Part shown: one piece after another, positions 60,370 through 64,000 of the stretch
Numbering within the stretch: position 1 is the stretch's first letter
Layout: each line of letters starts with the position of its first letter
Source: Quillaja saponaria
Taxonomy: Eukaryota; Streptophyta; Magnoliopsida; Fabales; Quillajaceae
Direction: 5' to 3'
Length of the DNA stretch: 64,000 bases
NCBI GenBank assembly: GCA_029379385.1
Contig: CM055614.1
Location: 1,798,001 to 1,862,000, forward strand
Notes under the pieces: generated by a model
What the model saw: only the letters and a program-made list of their open reading frames with translations
What the model was told of the DNA's origin: nothing
The model's database searches: none
Program-made: the position numbers and the translations under genes

Positions 60370-63300
60370 TCAAAGTTCTACCTCATGGAGATCTTCTCCA
60401 AAACTGCCACTATTATGCATACGAATCAGAGGAGGCTCATTTGGCGTAAATGGTGATGGTGGAATGCCCTCCCCTTGAGGCTTGATTTCACCCATCCTGG
60501 TATGGCTATGGCTAAGGGTATCATTAAAACTCCCACTCCATGATGCTGTTCTTCGTGAGTGAGACGAAATGGAGCCACTACTATTTTTCATTGCTCCCTT
60601 GCTTGAGATGTTATCCATACTTGGAAACCTTTGCCTGGCCATTGAAGATGAAGGTAAGGGTGACTGGAATGTATCCTTTGTGTTGGATGTTGAATGATCT
60701 TCATTAGCTGCACTATCTTCGTGCAAACTTTCTGCTATGGCCTCCATCGGCTGCTCAGTTGATGAAGCAGGACTAGGAATAAAAAACTTTGCATTGGCAG
60801 CAATAGCAGGCTTCACAGCTGGAAGAGATGGAGACTGGAACAAGTTTCCTGGGTTTGCACCACCTTGGTTGAAGGTGTCAACATACCTGCCAAAGCCCAT
60901 TAAGTTGTGTATCATTAAGGTTTTGATAATTGAAAAAAGTGAAGCTAATCATGTCTCCAAAGAGTAACCTACTAAATTATGAATCATTGTAAAATTTGTA
61001 AATTTCCCCAAATTTTCCCTCTTCTCTTCTTTTCTTTCCCAGGAGGGGTTACTCCAGGTGATCTACAACCATGATTCACCCTAGCTTCCATTAGGCCCAG
61101 AGTATGTGCAAAGAGCTGCTTACCTCAAATATGTAAAGTCATCTAATTCCACATTTTGTATATCTAGCAGAGAAACTATAAAGACTTGTCCACATAACCA
61201 ACCAAGCATGAGCAGTATTTTTTATATGACAAAGTTGACCTCCCGAGTTTGTAAGATTGGCTCTTTCTTTTGCGTTCTGTGAAGCAGACTAGCCAATTTC
61301 CCTACTGATTACAAGTTTCTTCAAACTCTACACTTAAATTTTTCCTTTCTCTTCTTTTCTGGGGATTTTTTTTTTTGGGGTTGGGAGGGGCGGGGAGGGA
61401 GTCCGGCTGGTCCTAGACTATGATCTCGCTCTACAGCACACAGAAGGAGATTAAGATAAAAAAATATTACCTTGACCTAACACCTATCCGTCCACGGGAG
61501 GAGAATTGATTGGAGCTGGGTGGAATTGGTGGAATCCCAGAAGCATGTTCCAGAGGAGACGAAGTTTTAACACCTGGGCTCTCCTTGGACGGGGACCCTT
61601 CTTTCTGCAATGCAGATTTCAAGTTGTATTCCGGTGTACCATTCTGGAATGTGTTGGTGGTTGGAGGTGGTGGCAGGGCAGCTTCTTCAGCTGGAGGTTC
61701 AACACCTTCCTCTACCCATCTCTTCAGCTTTTCATCATAATAGAATTTATTTGTCTCACCCAATTTAGCCTTCAGAAGATGCAAATTGGACAACCATTCA
61801 AAAAAGGTTCCAATAGAAACATTATCATTTATCAGGAATGAAGATACAGGGAGGAAAGCCTAATATTGTCATAAAATGATTAGGATTACCTGTCGACCTG
61901 GGCGAGGCCTCAAGACTAGCCCCACAGTCTTCTGCAAAAATTGTGAGCCAAAACCAAACCGAGAAAAGCGAGATGCCCCTATAGAAACTGATGATTTGCC
62001 TTGTGCATCAGTTGAGGTTGTTTCCTGCAGTGAGTGGATTCTTCCATAAGTAAAATCACATAAAAACAATAAAAGTCAATAAAACAAATAATGACTAACT
62101 AAGCTCTTAGTTAGCTCCTCTCACTATTTGGGATAATTTCACACCTGCCTTGGGCTTCGACCAAAGTCTGGCTCTGAAACACTTCTATTGGGCATTGTCG
62201 TTCTATTACCGTCAGACGTCCACCCACTGATGGGTTCCATTGAAGCAGAAGGAATTAAGGATGACATGGCCATGGTTGATTGGCTATTCAATACTCTAGG
62301 GCCCACAGGCGGGTGATATTGTTCATTACCTTGAACATTTCCTTGTGAAGTCGAAGGAGCAGATGGTGGTAGACCACCAACAACACGATGTGCAGTACTA
62401 TCAAAAAAGTTAAGCAATTTGCCCACCAGTTTTGCAGGAGCCAAATTTGCAGTATATCCACCCTGCAAAGATTTTTAGCTCAGATTGATCAGTCATAGCA
62501 ACATCAAAATTATAGACAATAACTGTAGGACAAAGAAGTACCTGTTGGTGGGTTCTAATTCTCTCCTCAAGAGATGATATTAATTGTTTCCATGTTTCTA
62601 CTTCTGGTGCTCGGCCAGTTTTTAGAGATTTCAATAATGCTTGACAATACCTGCAGTTATGTATGTAACCATGAGAAGGCATAACCAATAAAACAAAACA
62701 AATAAAAATAATGTTCCAAAAACTTACTTCAACGAGTCTGACACTTTTCCTACTTCAGCTAGCATATGAGCATAAATGAGCTTATATGGTTGAAATGGTA
62801 GCAGGATAAACTGAGAATTTCCAAGCACCTTTGAATATTCATACAACTCAGTCCTCTGTCCAAATGCCCATTATGCCAATCAGGTTTGACTCCAACAAAA
62901 AGAATATTATTACAACATGATGAATTGAATAAGAATCCATATAGGGTTAGAGATGCTATTGGAAACCACAAATTACCTTTAGTTAGGTTATTCAGAAAGT
63001 ACAATGTTAGAAATAGAATATTAATGTTGTGTAGTCCCACATTGCTTAGATGTGGAAGTCTATGTTTCATTGTTTACTATAAATAAAGCTTGTGTGTGTA
63101 GGCTTTGAATAATTCAAGCTACAACCATTTCCTTATTCTATTTTATTGACGAGGAAATGAATACTTGAGCTTACACCCATTCAATGGATTGGTGGTTGGT
63201 CTCTTCCCACATACAAGAAGCAATGTTATGAGTGAATTGAACACATAAATATCATTTCAAAATGTACCTAGAACTGCAGGGTAAGCTAATGAGCAAAATA

Positions 63301-64000
63301 CATATTTCAAAGCATGCTATATGGATATAATAGTTAAGAAAAAAGTTTTCTTTTCTAAGTCTGCAGAATTCTGTAAAGTGAAGACCATCGGATAAGCAAC
63401 CACAGCATGCATTCCTATAAAACATCCAAAAACGTTTGCGAAGAAAAACAACTTGAGAGCTAAATTGGAAGTGGAAAAGAACCTGAATTGCCTCAGGACT
63501 AGCATAGGTTCGAGGAAATTTCCAGTGATCTGCTCCTATTAGACAAAGTCTTGCACTGTCTGAGTATGACTCAAAATTTGCTTCCGCGACTAAATAGCAT
63601 ATGTGTGCTGCAGTAATCTAAGGTATGATTCTCAAGTCAGCTCCAGGGATAGAAACTTAAATACATGGAATAGTATATAAAACACATCAAATATTATTGT
63701 ACCTCACTTCTTTCTTTCCACAAGCAATCTCCAAGATGAATAATTACAAGTTCATCATCTTTCGTTCTGTTTGCAGTGATCACGGCCAAATTCTCCTCCC
63801 AACCATCAAGCATGCTATTAGGCCGAAACTGGAGATACAAAAGGGAAAACCAAAATTTGAGCTTCCTAAGTAATTTATTTTTTTAAAAGGATAAAATTAA
63901 GAAAACAGTTCATTTATAGGAGCTTTGCATGGCTTATAAATTATCCCACTAGCTTCAGATGATCACCTGTGCAGGCTGCTGAAGAACATCAGCAGCACCA
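60370..64000 (-). CDS. SEC16: SEC16 (MAG5-like) COPII scaffold, C-terminal part; 5' end off the window
   Basis: Organises ER exit sites by binding COPII coat subunits. Exons on the minus strand that join in phase: 63967-64000 (partial), 63703-63828, 63483-63617, 62728-62855, 62542-62650, 62145-62462, 61890-62024, 61471-61769, 60370-60886. The central conserved alpha-helical domain is visible as NSMLDGWEENLAVITANRTKDDELVIIHLGDCLW, ITAAHICYLVAEANFE, FPRTYASPEAIQRTELYEYSK, FILLPFQPYKLIYAHMLAEVGK. The C-terminal tail contains the highly conserved KLGETNKFYYDEKLKRWVEE and ends in low-complexity Ser/Pro-rich sequence (HNSGSFGEDLHEVEL). All exon joins are GT-AG. The N-terminal half, with the disordered region, lies to the right of the window. 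Confidence 0.93.
63003..63170. mobile_element. Possible solo-LTR/TRIM fragment in a SEC16 intron
   Basis: Inside the 627-bp intron 62856-63482 a stretch begins TGTTAGAAATAGAATATTA, contains GTCCCACATTGCTTAGATG and a TATA box with CTATAAATAAAGC, and runs on to TTATTCTATTTTATT. This layout resembles short Copia/TRIM long terminal repeats of dicots. No matching second LTR or clear target duplication is visible, so the call is tentative. Confidence 0.4.

Noticed and set aside
1..64000. CRISPR arrays, rRNA, bacterial operons, integrated viral genes
   Set aside because: None seen; spliced genes throughout and no regularly spaced repeats. A tRNA could be missed by eye; a tRNA scan of the window would settle it.

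Overview
The window is nuclear DNA of a flowering plant, most likely a eudicot. Genes are split into short exons with GT-AG introns, there are no bacterial-style operons, intergenic DNA is AT-rich, and every recognisable protein has its best-known relatives in Arabidopsis and other dicots. I cannot name the species. The adjacency of a single-exon aspartyl protease and HINT4 matches, from memory, the Arabidopsis pair At4g16563/At4g16566.

Layout: (1) 1-2.6 kb, minus: a SEC14-type lipid transfer protein running off the left edge. (2) 4.5-5.2 kb, plus: a divergent type I MADS-box gene. (3) 8.6-10.0 kb, minus: a secreted aspartyl protease. (4) 13.0-16.3 kb, minus: HINT4, six exons, carrying a tandem duplication over a splice acceptor and a transposon-like block in an intron. 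(5) 18.0-18.6 kb, plus: debris of a TMK-like LRR receptor kinase. (6) 20.0-20.4 kb, minus: a broken 8-cysteine (HyPRP/LTP-like) gene. (7) 20.9-27.4 kb, minus: a 13-exon DnaJ protein of the OWL1/DNAJC11 type. (8) 27.4-34.5 kb: a repeat-filled gene desert with a 1-kb direct duplication. (9) 34.5-38.1 kb, plus: a GT8 glycosyltransferase like IPUT1. (10) 40.7-42.8 kb, plus: a pectin methylesterase. (11) 43.3-46.4 kb, minus: PEX19 with a short last exon encoding the CaaX box. (12) 47.7-50.5 kb, minus: a two-finger matrin-type zinc-finger protein, head to head with (13) 50.9-59.1 kb, plus: a 15-exon organellar asparaginyl-tRNA synthetase. (14) 60.4-64 kb, minus: the C-terminal part of the COPII scaffold SEC16, running off the right edge.

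The genes do not form a pathway; this is ordinary mixed plant gene content (membrane traffic, peroxisome biogenesis, organelle translation, cell wall, sphingolipid glycosylation). I found no new multi-gene system. I joined exons by hand so that splice sites, phase and family motifs agree, and the six long multi-exon genes close without error. Four other genes each carry one small frame-breaking indel at a homopolymer or short repeat (IPUT1-like, pectinesterase, zinc finger, HyPRP). They are either allele or assembly errors or recent gene decay, and this is the main quality question for the window.
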